DNA of 64,000 nt from Anseranas semipalmata. Lineage: Eukaryota; Chordata; Aves; Anseriformes; Anseranatidae. The DNA lies in contig VXAA01001139.1 in the NCBI GenBank assembly GCA_013399115.1, forward strand, positions 56,963 to 120,962, written 5' to 3'. Each line of letters starts with the position of its first letter. Position 1 is the stretch's first letter. A program made the position numbers and the translations under genes. A model generated the notes under the pieces. It was not told where the DNA came from, did no database searches, and worked only from the letters and a program-made list of their open reading frames with translations. Below are positions 12,076-24,259 of the stretch, piece by piece.

Positions 12076-12087
12076 CCGCCATGTTGG
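12076..12087. promoter_or_regulatory. YY1-type site covering ATGs on both strands
   Basis: CCGCCATGTTGG fits the YY1 consensus CCGCCATNTTGG. It contains a plus-strand ATG (12081) and a minus-strand ATG (12082). Such sites typically sit just downstream of TATA-less start sites. Confidence 0.65.
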
Positions 12088-12136
12088 GGCGGGGTGCGGC
12101 CGCGGTTCTCCCTGAGCCGCCGGAGTCCTGCGTGAG
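12081..12136 (+). other. Candidate first-exon end of the right-running gene
   Basis: CGTGAG followed by GTACGC at 12137 is a plausible donor inside the CpG island. An ATG at 12081 opens a frame (MLGRGAAAVLPEPPESCVR) up to the donor, but it may be untranslated. Alternative donors lie at about 12407 (GTAAGT) and 12435 (GTAAGG). Transcription probably starts between 11970 and 12080. Confidence 0.35.
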
Positions 12137-12330
12137 GTACGCGTGCTGCCTCGGGACGAGGGCTGGTTCTGGGAGCTGCGGCAAGGCAGTCTGGGGAAAG
12201 CGCCCTGAAGCTGCGCGGGGATGTCGCGTTATTCTTCAGTGCTGCAGCCTTTCGTTGACGAGCGGCTCCGCCAAGGGGTCGGGAGCAGGCAGCCCCTCAT
12301 CCCTGTGTGAAAGAAAAGCTCTTGATTCGA

Positions 12331-15300
12331 TTTATCGGGAGGAGCAGGCTGGAAGACGTGTGGTCTTAAAAAGCAGATGAAAATACTTTTAATGCGATAA
12401 ATACAACTGAGTAAGTTTCATCTTACATCTACTGGTAAGGGCTTGTATGGGAGAAGAAGCTAAAGACATGCCCCCCCCNATTGTATGCTAATATACAGTC
12501 TGTTGCCTTGGGAATAGAATTAATAGGTCAGAATTTAGTATCCAGAAACGCTTCCATTTCATATGCTCAGCAAGCATGTGAAATACCAGTTTCTACAAAG
12601 AGCTGTCAACTTTGGGGGAAAGGCTTTCTTTTTGATTTAATTGGCTGCCTAAATTGCTCCTGCAGCCCCCAGGCTGACGTCTTGAACAAACTGAGTTTTG
12701 CAGCAGCCAGTTGAACATTTAGTGTCTCTCGTGGTCCAGGCTCGGACTAATCCCTGCATTGACAGCAAGTTGAAGGCTTGTTGCAAGAATCACCCCTTTG
12801 CACCCTCACCTCCCATGTTTTTCACAAGTCCCAGCTGCAATTAGATACCAAATGCCTTTCTGCTTGCTGGAAGGGTGCCTTTTTACCATGGTTTTCACCA
12901 GCAAGGCCATTGCATCACATGTCGTTGCCTCCTGTTACTTTAGAAGTGGATATCCACTGCAGGTGCATCACAAGTGCAGAAACTCTGATAATGCTGCAGC
13001 AGATGCATTTGTCCTGCCATTACACTGTTCTTGGGGAGTCTGGGAAACATGGTTCCTCCAGAAACTTTGCACAGGTTGAGTGCCTTATGGGGATAGATCT
13101 CTGTGGGGAAAATAAAACTGTTTTTAAGAGCCACACTAGCTTTTGTACTTCACAAAGAGAAAAAAAAAAAAGTTAAGTAGAAAAGTATATGGACAGATTC
13201 TGTCCTTACCACTAAGAAATAGTGTTCTTTTTTTTCAACTGAGAGCATGAGTTTAGCCTAGCATTAGCATGGAGTTTTTCCAAATGCAGGTACTTTGCAG
13301 ATGTTTCTCAAGGTGTTTCTCCCATTCATAGAAACTACTGGAAAGAGCACATGGCTCCTTCATCAGAAAATTACTACCTTTGGAAAATTGCTGGGAGACC
13401 TGCAGAGAAACGGATAAAGTGAAATAAAGTTGGAGTCTTCTAGCTGTTGCACAGTTATATGGTTCTGCTGGAGATGGAAGGCAAGAGTACTCTGTGCTGC
13501 AGGACCTCTCCGCAGCAGATCCTATGAAAAGTGCAAATGCCAGTACTTGATTGTTGTCTCAGTATTGATATTTTTAAAATATATTTATATTCTGGTGTGT
13601 CAGAAGAAATTTTTCAGACAAATCCTTGGGCCAAGAAGGAATAGTACACAAAACACAGGAACTTCCAAGAAAAATATTTCACAAGTGCTGCTCTCCGAGT
13701 TGGAATACAGAAAAATATATGTTGTTACCCCAAAGCAGGAAACTCTGGTATCACATGTAGCTCTGGAGACTTCTGAAGATCACAGTTTGAGGCAAAATTA
13801 TTTATGGGATATTTTGATTCTAAGTTTCAGAGAAATGGGTAATTGAACAGAGTATTACTGCAGAGAAATGTCTCCCAGCAGTAAAGCCCTTGAAGTACCT
13901 AGAAAATGTGAAAGTAATGACAGTCAGTAGATAGACCAAGTACTGCCTTATGCCCCAGGTCTGCACCTACTCCAAGAAACAAGGCAGCAGCATATGCTGT
14001 GATTAAGGAGGTAAAAATGTCCCATGAAGATTATGCTATCTTCAGTTTTATTTCATGAGATTGAAGAGTTAATAGCGTACACATCCTACAGAAGAAGAGT
14101 GACAGCAATTGAAAGTTATCTCCTTGACTCTTTTCCTCAGATACACCTATAGATCTTGATGTCTGTACATACAACTATTAAACAGATAGTTGGGGGCTGT
14201 TTGGCTGATAAAATGTGATAAGTGGCATACTAGGAATACTGTTATGATTAAGATCAAGACTGGAAGAAGCTTTTCCAGCTCACTGCCTGAACCCAGGCAA
14301 AGCTTTCCTCCATGAAGAAGGACTACAGGGTCTGCATGAAATCAAAGTGGTAGCTCGGGTACTCACTGGGCAAGCAACTTTTTCCTCATAAGACTACGTG
14401 CTGCATGTTAGTTCGCTTGTTGTGAAGGAAGCTGAGGATTTCATGGTTACGATGGATGCCAGTTAGCACTGTTGATCTGGGTAAGGAGTATGGGGAGAGC
14501 TGAGATGAAATGTGGCAGCTGCTTGTGTTTCTCATCCTCATCTTTTACAGCAGTGCTGCTTTTTGAACTGCAGGAAACGATGATGAGATGTTTAGTTTTA
14601 GTTCTCACCTGTGGTATGGAGTCTGCTGCTGTGCTCTCTCCGCAACATCCACAAAAGCTTTCACTGAACTCCAGAAAGACATTTTTAAGGAGATACTGGA
14701 GGGTTGGGCACAAAATTACTACGAATGCAGTCATAATCTTGACTATATGTCATTGTTCTTGAGAAAATAATCTATCATGAGCTGGATCACAGCAGGTACC
14801 ATTCAATGTTACATTATGTAAGCTGCACCAACTCATTTTAACTGAGAATTTGGCCTTGTACCTTTGTCTTTTTTTTTTTTTTTTTTTGGTCTCTGTGTTT
14901 GTCATAAAAATCACAAATGAATGTAAAATACCACTAAGGAAAGAAGGAAGTAAACATGTAAAGAAATACTTTTGGTTTGGAGAAATGGAGTATTTTGCTT
15001 TGTATTGCTTTGAAAACAGAAAAGATTGAAAATGTGTCAAGAAGTGTTCCTCTCCTCTCCTCTCCTCTCCACTCGAAGAATCAATTCATTTTCTTTCAGA
15101 GGATTTATCTCTTCAGGTGACACATAATGGAGTTATGCCTGATATGTTCTCAGAATGTGTATTCCTCTACTGTGAGTTATTCAAAACCTCCACAGAGATG
15201 TAAATGGTATAAATATTTTCTGTTATTCATCAAGACTTTTTATAAGCCAGCTCGAATGAACAAAACAAGTGTAGAGTAGAATTTGAAGACAGAACAGTGA

Positions 15301-15966
15301 AATAAGGTATCCAGAAACACAAGACACAGAGAAAAAGGATAGCTACACAATAGGGTTAATATATACTGAAGTGTACCACAGTCATCAATTCATAAGTGTA
15401 GCTTCATTTAATTTCTTCTAGTCAAGTTGCTGCTTTGCATCAGTACTGCATTGTGACATGTAATTATATTTATATGGAAAGACATACTTTTCTGCCTCAG
15501 CTTTCAATGGAAGGCTGGAAAATTCTGTGGAAGATGCAACAAAGTTGCTGAGAGAAAAGTATGGGGACCTGCAGTGCAGCTGTGTAGTGTGTCCTTGGGT
15601 CCTGTGTTGGTTTGTACTTCACCTGTGATGCTCAGATTCTGAGAAGAGACGTAAGAAACTGAACAGAATATATTGCTCTTTTATTTGCTTTGCATTTTGT
15701 ATACATTTGGTTGGATGTAGAGGCTATGGATGAGGTAGCTTTCTTAGCCTTCCAGGTGACTGCTCAGGGGCTGGAAGAATTCTTTCATTCTTTTGTAGAA
15801 TGTAGGGAAGGAAAAGAAGAGTCAGAGTACGGAAATCTAGACAACTTGTTTTAAATTATGCTAAGGGCATATATAAAATAAGATGTTTCAGCTCTGATAG
15901 TTGGAAGTGATAGCTTTGATTTTTATTTATTCAATACAGAATTTGTTAATGATGAGGAAAGCAATA
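12331..15966. other. Noncoding, intron-like stretch
   Basis: It contains a C-run with one N (12479), a poly-T (14869-14887) and several overlapping frames of 90-140 codons in different phases (such as 12778-13176 and 13430-13846), with no family resemblance I can see. The 13430-13846 frame has a fair acceptor near 13611 but a poor donor. Confidence 0.4.
15047..15070. repeat. (TCTCC)n microsatellite
   Basis: Four tandem TCTCC units, all pyrimidine. Confidence 0.9.
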
Positions 15967-16640
15967 TAGGACCATAGGGTAATTTAATTTGAAGGGACCT
16001 CCGGAGGTCTCTAGACCAACCCCCTGCTCAAAGCAGGGTCAGACATGAGATCAGTTGGGGTTGCTCAGGGGTTTATCCAGTTGAGATTTGGAAATCTCCA
16101 AGGATGGAGGTGGCATAACCTCTCTGTGTTCTGGCTCCATCACTTGGCTGTCTTTGTGGGGAAAAAACTTTTCCTTCTCTGCAGTCTGAACCTCTGTTAT
16201 TTGAGCCTATTCCTGTTGTTGCTACCCAGTGTATTGCTGGCCCCTGCTCAGCTCACTGCCTGCCAGGTCTCAGGACCTTCTCCCCAGAGCTGCTCCCTGG
16301 GCCTTTCCAGGGCTGTGCATTTGTCCTGGCTGAATTTCCTGGGGATGATGCTAGACTATTCCTCCTGCTTGTCCGGACCCCTCTGGACAGCAGCCCAGCC
16401 CTTGTGTGTATTGACTGGTCCCCATAACTTGGTGTTGTCTTCATATGTGGTGTAATTGCACCCCCTTGCCTTGTCCAGGTCACTGATAGAGATCTTAAAC
16501 AGGACGGGTCGCAGCATAGATTCTTGGGGTACCCAGCTTGTTACCTGCCTCCAGGCTGAGTATGACCCATTAACCAGCACCCTCCCAGTCTGACCATCCA
16601 AGTGATTTTTTACCCATCTATTTGTTTTCCCATTCAAACT
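15967..16640 (-). mobile_element. CR1 LINE fragment, older subfamily, decayed ORF2
   Basis: From left to right this is a reversed CR1: 3' UTR-like GGACCTCCGGAGGTCTCTAG, then TTGCTCAGGGGTTTATCCAG, then ORF2. The minus-strand frame 16637-16356 keeps reverse-transcriptase palm remnants (WVKNHLDGQTGRVLVNGSYS and YEDNTKLWG, where the catalytic pair is reduced to E-D). The octamer tail is absent and substitutions are many. Confidence 0.9.
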
Positions 16641-19600
16641 AAAGCTTTCCTCTTCAGCCTACAGATCCAGACTTTTGTTTGGTTGGTTGGTTTCTTTTCA
16701 CAACATGGAAGCATCAACAGCTACGTATGTCAAATTATTTTTGTGAGTGTTGTAAAAGAACAGGACAGGCAAATGGTCAGGTTTTTTTTTTTCAGCCAAA
16801 ACCAAAAGGGGCTATCAAATAATTATGCATAGTTGTGAAGCTTGATAGATGACTAGCATTTCCTCTTGACTTAGGAAACTTTTAAACCAATTTGTTCCTA
16901 ACCATTGTTGGCTCTGTTCTTAGGCTATCCATTGCAAGATCATGGGTGTTGTTGGCAGAATCATTCTGTCTCATATCCTTTGCAAATATAGTTACATAAC
17001 TATGATCAGTTGTGCAAGTTTTAGAGGTGGAACAGCACCTGAGAAAATCTTGCTTACATACACATGCTCATCTAGCAGAAGAAGAATATACAGGAAAAAA
17101 CACTGAAGTGAATGAACAGATGCAGTTTCTTCAAATGCCTCTACAGTGGTCTAATTGCCTCCTACTTCCTACTTAGGACTGGTTCTGTAAATTATGCAAC
17201 TGAGTCCAGGTTAAGCTCTATGTTTCCCTGTGAGTGAAACAATTAAATTAATTGCAGGGTAAAACACTGCCTGTTCTGGAGGAAGAATGAAGAAGAGGAG
17301 GAAATCTTAGAATCTTTACCAAGTGGTCTGTTTCACAGTATCATGAAAGTGGTGAGAATCACAGGTAAACATCTATTTCAGAATGAAACCTACTTAGAGC
17401 CTCAATTCTGACATCCTGCTGGTTTTCTCTCACTCATCTTGCAAACCCCACTGACTTCAGTGGAAGTGCCTTTCTTTCATATCAGAAGGATGAATAAGAG
17501 GGTTGTACCACCTGACCTATGACTGCGTGAGCAGTCCCTGTGTGTAGTCTCACTACCTTGTGACTGTGCAAAATTGTTCATCTGAATTAAGGGTTTCTTT
17601 CTGTGATAAATACGTTTAAGCTATGTATGACTCTGTTACTGCACTATTAAGAGAGAAAATGGTGCTAATGTATACTCAGTTCCAGTTAAGGGAACCTGAG
17701 TTCATCACAGGTGAGTGAACACAAAATCATTCACAGCTTTAAGATATGAATATGGTGTTAAAGTTGCTTTTGCAGCTCTACTTTCAACAAGTCCAGTGAA
17801 ATCAGTGTTACTACTGGATTTTAAATGCTGATAGATTCAAGACCTCTAGATGCTTCATAAATTCACGGAATTAGTAAGATGAATTTGGAGCAGATATCTT
17901 AAAGGCAAACTGTGATACTGTCTTTTTCCAAATCCTATAGTGAATACATCAGAAAAAAAGGTATTTATAGGTATTCTGGTATAATTCTATAGAAATGGAA
18001 TTAAACAGCATATGTTACAAATCGTAAAGTAGACACGCAGGTTAGAGTAAAGCATTGAAGTGATTCATCTAATCAGTTTTGATTGCGAGTTAGATCAGCT
18101 AACAGGAAAATGTATTTTAAATGAACTAAATCATGTTGAGCTATGCAGGTGGCCATCCCTTTCCTGTGGCTCTGTGAAAAAGCTGAGAATGTGAGAAATT
18201 ACAGGTCATTACAGATACAAAAAGGGTAATAACACATATGCGGCTTCACCAGTGGATAGTGCAACGAGATGAGTACCTAAAACATGACAGAAATGAGAAA
18301 CATTGTACTTAAAAAAACAAAAACCAGATTCCAGTGGGGCAAGAATAACGTGGGCAAGGAATATTTGGAGCTCTATTCAAAATGTGGATAAGGCAGACAA
18401 CATTACTGTCACCTCGTTTCTTCTTCTACTACCAATTTAATATTTTTTTCCAATTTTCTGTAAGATTTTTTTAAAGAAAAGTTGATTTTTCTTGGCCAGG
18501 ATTTTTTTTTTTTTTCGGTTCATTTTCAACTAAGCACAGTTAGTACACTATGCTTGGTATTTCTTTTTCCCAGCTACTGGAAAACATTTATAGGGATATT
18601 ATTTAAGTAAACAGATTCAGATGAGCTTGTTTAGATTCTTCATTTGGATCTATTTTATTTTGCTTGCAAATGGTAAGCAATGCTCTTTAAAATGTGTGAC
18701 TCAGATTTTCTTGTTATCTCCATGAATATTTTGGTCAAAACTGAATTTCAGTAAATTGTACAAGAGCTTTTATAGCCTTTTTTCTTATGCAAAAGAACTT
18801 TTACCATTTGAACTTAACATGTTAAAATATGGGAGTTATTGTGAATTGAAGTGATTGTTTGTAGTTAACAAAGCTCTTCAAAGTATCAGAACTAGTAATA
18901 TTCATATCTAGTTTTAAATCATTATTTGTAACAGGAAAAAATAATTCCTTCTCTTTGAACTCCTTAGTTTTATAGAAATGCACTGTTCTGCAGTAGCTGA
19001 AGAAACCTTTCTCTATATTCCATAGAGGCCATTGATGGCAAAAGCTGCCTTTTGCATTTCCTTGTATTTCATTGCAAATGTTTACTAAGTAACACTCATT
19101 CACTTGCTGTGTTTTTTGATCACCTCAGCAGTACACATGTGCCTAATTTGTTTAACTTGTTTAACCTAAACCATGTTAATATTAAATTTGGATCTTTATG
19201 CATGTTGCCACCACAATATGTTACATATTAATTAAATACGTTTTGGGGGGAAGAAAATACATTAGATAAAATCTCCTTCAGAACAGGCAAATTGTTTCCT
19301 ATATACGTTGCTAGCCACTTAAATGGTCAAACTGGTAAGGCCATACTAGCTTACCCATCTTTCTTTCCCAAATGAGAATCTCATTGTGTGCATTTGTTAA
19401 CTTAACCACAGTTGTATTGTGCTTTATGTCACACCACATTATTTAATTTGCCATCATTTTTATCAGAAAAAGGGGAGTTTTTGTTAATGTTTAGCATATA
19501 CCCAACAGTCAATAAACATGTCAATTTTTCTTTCGTATTTAAATTTTTTTACTAACCTGAGTACAGGAAAATAAAAGCTAAGATGACCCTTTCACTGCAT

Positions 19601-22013
19601 CACAGTGGTTTGTGAATACCACTTCTCTGATTAATTTTTACAGTTGTTGTCTTACCTTTAAGCACCTGGAGGTAAAGGTAATTGTATGGAAAAAGCTGTC
19701 CAGAGGATAAATATGACTTTTAAAGCACTTGTCTGACTGACCTTTGTTTAAGATTCTTAGAAGAAACAAAGCCAGGTCGCCTTCCACAGTTAAATCACAT
19801 AGCTGAAGTCATCTGTTGCTGGTATGATACATATATATTTAGCTGGTAATGGCTAATGCTCTCAGATTGAAAAACTAAAACAGGGAAAATAGTCTGTCAC
19901 AGCTCTTTAACTCAGCATGCAGAAGCAGTCCTACACAGCTAAGGGTCTGAAGACTTTCCAGTGATCTGCTTTTGTAATTGACATCTCTGGAAAGCTGTCT
20001 CACCCCTGATATTTTTGCTTAAAAGCAAAACCATAACTGAAGTATTTTTGTCTCAGTGAGAAGATACTGGCAGCAGTAGCTAACTCTGAAGTCCTGATCC
20101 CAGCAAGAGTACCTTGATCAATGAAAGTTTTCTCCAGCTAGAAATAAAATCCATATCAATGTGCATGGTGAAGTGACATTCTTGAAGGCAATGGAGTTTT
20201 TCTTAACAATCTCCATGGAAAAGATTTTGGCTTTTTTTTTTTTTCTACCTCTACTGCAAAATGTTTTATCTTAGAAGAATAATGTTTTGGTATTCTGAAA
20301 TCTCTTGCCATTTTTGCCTTTTGTTAGGCTTATTTCAGCAGTTGCATAGGCAATGTCTGCCGCTAGTAGTCCTATTTCACTACTGCCACTTATGCTGAAT
20401 TCTGGCAGTCAATAGAATATATTAAAATGCCTATTTGAGACATCAGCCTTGGAGTCAGCTGGCAGTCAGACATTAGCACAGCATCAAATAAAGCTTACAC
20501 CTTTCCTGTTTCAGTGACTTATTTTTGCAATATTGAGCTTCTAACACTGGTTCTGCTATTTAATGCACAATTCTGAGGGGGCTTTGTGATTGATGTATCT
20601 TCTAACTGAAATTAAAAAAAAAAAAGTATTTATCATGACATATATTACAGATGCATTAGAAGTTTGGAATGCAACTATAAGCACAAGGGAGTGAATGAGT
20701 CTAGGTGTTGTTATGCAAACATCTTTCATTAAAAATGCTAGGATTCAAATTAAATCAACTGATGTAGTCACTGCAACACAAAAATCTCTGTCTACCCAGA
20801 ACAATGCAATCTCTGGATACTTGCGTCCTCTGGAGGTCGCTCAGGAATGGGTTTTCATAAGCCTTCAGCACCTCTAAAGACTGACTACTGCACTTCCTGG
20901 ACTTGTCATCTCATAGGCATGCTGTCTTTCAATAACTCGTTGTTCAGCTGACAGTCCTTTCTTTCTGATTTTACATCGATCATGATTACTTCTTTTCTAC
21001 AGTTTCCCTTCTGATTTATAGAAATACAGACATAATGCTAAGGGAGGCATCATGATGGCATGGTAGCTACATTTCCACGTACATGTTTTACTTTTCTTTC
21101 TACTTGAGATTTATTTGCAATTAGGGTAAAAGACAAAGATAAAACAAGGAATGGTATGTCCTTCCTTACAGAATGCATACTGCACAATTCATCCATGTAC
21201 AAAAATGAACCAATTTATCCTCTTCTTTTCTAAGATATATTATTGTATGTTTGTATGTTAGTCTGTAAGTTTATGGCGTGCTGTTTTCAAGAGTAGGGAG
21301 GAGAGAAGTTTAGAGGGTTGGTCAAAGTTAGTACTGGACCATTTTTTTTTTTAAAGTTAGCAAAGGTCATCCCATGCAAAATAAAAGCTTAAAAATGATC
21401 CATTGTGACTGGAGAACTGATTAAGTTGGTGGTCTGGTTTGTACAAGGCTGTAGTGTCATTTTCCTAATGAAAAAATGTTTGGCTGTGGAATACCACCGT
21501 TGTAACTCATTGTCCAAATAAAAAGAACAGAGATTTTAAGCATTGAATCCCCTTGCTCCTAGATAAACTTAAATTATTTTAGAGTTGTGATTCACCAAGG
21601 AAATTGAAAGAGTTTAGCTGATGAACAAAAACTGTGGAGTCTGGATTTTTACAGTCTAGCTACTTTAGTTGCAGCAGGTATATATTGCACCTCTAAAACT
21701 GTTGCCTCAGTGTGAAGAAATACCTCTTAATGAGATTATGTTTATCTCACAGGTAATCATATTCTCTATTTTAAAATTTGTTATAGTTTGTTAAATTTGC
21801 AACACTGCTCACACCTACAATAATATTTCAGTGTTTACTTTTTAATAGGTACTTTGAATTAGATAATATCAGAGTTGATCTTATCATGCGTTAGATCATT
21901 TTAGTCACTAAGACTGCCTCTTGTCATAACATCTCACCCTGAATTGCCAAATTTCATCATAACGGTGATAATAATAGCTTTTACATGAAGGTAAAATTCC
22001 TGCTTATTGGCAG
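16641..22013. other. Intron-like stretch
   Basis: AT-rich, with no gene I can support beyond the weak block at 17652-17710. Small poly-T runs occur at about 18500 and 20230. There are no recognisable CR1 copies in these 5.3 kb. Confidence 0.45.
17652..17710 (+). CDS. Weak candidate 5' coding exon
   Basis: The sequence CATCACAG is followed by a strong GTGAGT donor (17711). The block is open in the frame that enters exon 22014-22100 (phase 1 out), and an ATG at 17659 has A at -3 and G at +4. The peptide would be MVLMYTQFQLREPEFIT. The acceptor (TATTAAG) is weak. If real, this would be a 5' coding exon of the right-running gene. Confidence 0.17.
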
Positions 22014-22100
22014 GAAATCACATGACGTTGGCAAACAGCTTCATGAGGGAGAGAAACACAAAAATCCCACTTTCAAACAAGATGGCTGAAGACTGCACAG
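22014..22100 (+). CDS. Candidate early coding exon of the right-running gene
   Basis: The acceptor TTATTGGCAG precedes 22014 and a strong GTAAGC donor follows 22100. The block is open for its whole length, phase 1 in and phase 1 out, with in-frame ATGs at 22022 and 22082. The second has a good context (AACAAGATGGC), giving MAEDCT at the exon end. Joining to 24197-24259 restores a glycine codon and continues TQNRNISTLEMAAEASAPQA. It may be the exon holding the start codon. I do not recognise the protein. Confidence 0.37.
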
Positions 22101-23043
22101 GTAAGCAAAGGTATTAAAAATATGTGGTAGTAAGTAGTTATGCTGTGCCACCTCAAGTAAGAACAAATGCTGAATAATGTTATTTATGAATCAGAATAAT
22201 AAGAAAAGCAATAAAACTCTATACTCACTTTAACTTCAGAAGAAAGTAACTGGAAAATAATTGGTAAAATAATTGGTAGGTCTAGAAACGATAAAGGGAG
22301 GAAAATATAAAAAACTTGATGAACGAGGACATGAAGCTGGTATCTAGTGAGAGTGCATGGAAAATGAAGAAACTTTGTGGTTGTATTCATTCACCAGCAG
22401 GGTTTGTAGAAAAATACACATCCAAGTAAAGCAAATTCTGCAGTGTTGGCTGAAGAGGTTTTGTGAAAAGCTGCTGTGGACATAATTGTTCTCCACTAGG
22501 GGCTGTTATTATCACACATCTAGGTAAACAGCTTCCACTTGCAAGACCAAAGTGTAGGCAGAAAAATACCACAGGGAGTGAAACAGAAGAGCTTCAGCCC
22601 TCCATGTAACTCCCAAGCAAGGGATCTTCCCACTGACCTAAAGAAACAGCTCCTCTGTCAGAAGAGAGGAAGCTCAAAAGGGGAATTTGCTTTGGCGATA
22701 TTCCCTGAAATATAAGTGCAATGCTTTCATGTAGTTTTGATGTATTTTCTTTGCTGTTTGACGTATTTGCTTCCAAATTAAAAAGAAGTGGAAGTCAGCG
22801 ACAACTAAATTATTGTGCTGTGACAAAAACTTTTGTGAACTTCAACATCTTCGTTGTTACATTTCATGAACGCTTGCAATCTAGTGTCCTCTTTGAAAAA
22901 CTGTGTTTGCAGAGTATGTGGTTGTTCATATATAACACTAAAGATTTTTGCATTATTTTTGCAAACTGCTGAGGAGGAGGTGTCATGTAATATTTTTAAG
23001 TAACTCTTCTTTTGGTACAAAAAATAATTCTGTCCTGAAGAAC

Positions 23044-23068
23044 TGGACAGGCCTGAAGGGCCTGTCCA
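23044..23068. repeat. Perfect 10-bp inverted repeat with 5-base loop
   Basis: TGGACAGGCC and GGCCTGTCCA flank TGAAG. It would form a GC-rich hairpin within otherwise AT-rich DNA. It lacks a T-run, so there is no evidence of a terminator role. Confidence 0.85.
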
Positions 23069-24196
23069 ACTAAGCCCTGAAAGAACTTCAAATAATTGAA
23101 TAGTGCCATTCTAATATTAAGAATGCTTTCTGAAATACGTTTGTAAACTTCATCTTATACTAAACAAAGCAGAAGTCAGCGTGACGGTAGATGACGATTC
23201 TGGTCCTGAGCCATTTGCATGGTGGAGGAGACCCATTGGAAACTGACTAATCCTATGAAGATTTGATAAACCCAGAAATCCCTGGAGAGAGATAAAATCT
23301 TTAGCAAAGTGAAAGAAGAGGTTTTATTTCATTGATATCTTTAAAATTGGAGTTTTATTACGGTTCATTTTACAAATTGAACTAGGACATTCTGTGGCAT
23401 GGTAATGAGGTATTGTAACATGCCACAGTTATGCTAGCTATGGAAACTTGGTGAAAACGTAGAGCACTACATCAGAGAATATTTACATTTTTGCTGACTG
23501 AGACTAAGTCTTTCTGCAGACACGAACGTGGATTCAGAGAAAACCACAAGGGAAAACAGCTAGATTTGTTTGAAATTCTCAATCAGCTTATATGGGAGGA
23601 ACAGGTTGAACTTCTAAAATGTGCAGATAAGGATGGTTCTTAATTAAATACTTCAGTTTGATGACTAAGCTAACTAATGAAACACAAAAGATAATCATCA
23701 ACAGCTTCAGGGATGCCTCTCCCACAGTTCAAAGATCACCTTAAAAACTGATGTTCTCTCTCTCTGGCTAATTTCTATTTCATAGCCTTTTAATGCATCT
23801 ATTGTCTTTTGAGATGTGTTACCTGCGATACATGCGTTTACACTTTGCTGGTCTTTTTTCCATCAATGTTTAATTTCATTCTGTCGCCATATACGTACAG
23901 TACATAGTGTATTACCAATTTTGATCTTGGATCTGAAAGGCAATTCTGAAACATCTGTTGTTACCATAAAGACATTGGTATGGAAATTGTGATTGTTTTG
24001 CCTCCTCGTGATAGCTCATGGGACACTGGTTTCTCTTCAGGTCTGTGGAGCTGGCATGGGTGCAGTTCTTTATGTGACAAATTGCAAGGATACTGTAAAC
24101 CTTAGAAGAGGAAGGCATGGAGTGGTAGAAAACATATGGTCTTAGAAAAGAGCTTAGCCTTAATTTATAGGATTGTTTTTTCCTGTGGCTCAACAG

Positions 24197-24259
24197 GCAC
24201 CCAAAACAGGAACATTTCTACACTGGAGATGGCTGCAGAAGCCTCAGCGCCTCAGGCAG
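24197..24259 (+). CDS. Candidate coding exon with strong acceptor
   Basis: A rich polypyrimidine tract (GTTTTTTCCTGTGGCTCAACAG) precedes 24197 and CAGGCAG is followed by GTAATA at 24260. Sixty-three bases are open in phase 1 in and phase 1 out, matching exon 22014-22100 on the left and 30190-30252 on the right. An internal ATG (context GAGATGGC) begins MAAEASAPQA and could act as an alternative start. Neighbouring intron sequence has stops in this frame on both sides of the exon. Confidence 0.37.

Larger units (their letters stand above)
11760..12330. promoter_or_regulatory. CpG island, probable bidirectional promoter
   Basis: This is the only strongly GC- and CpG-rich block in the window. 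It holds tandem GC boxes (GCCCCGCCCCGCCC, 11905-11918), another GC box (11964-11973), an inverted CCAAT box (ATTGG, 11946-11950), a CRE half-site (TGACG, about 11894-11898) and a YY1-type site (12076-12087). There is no TATA box. Splice donors point outward on both strands (GTAAAT at 11857-11852 minus; GTACGC at 12137-12142 plus). Together these suggest a head-to-head gene pair sharing one housekeeping-type promoter. Confidence 0.85.

Noticed and set aside
13430..13846. 139-codon plus-strand frame
   Set aside because: First third is cysteine- and tryptophan-rich noise; fair acceptor but weak donor; no family.
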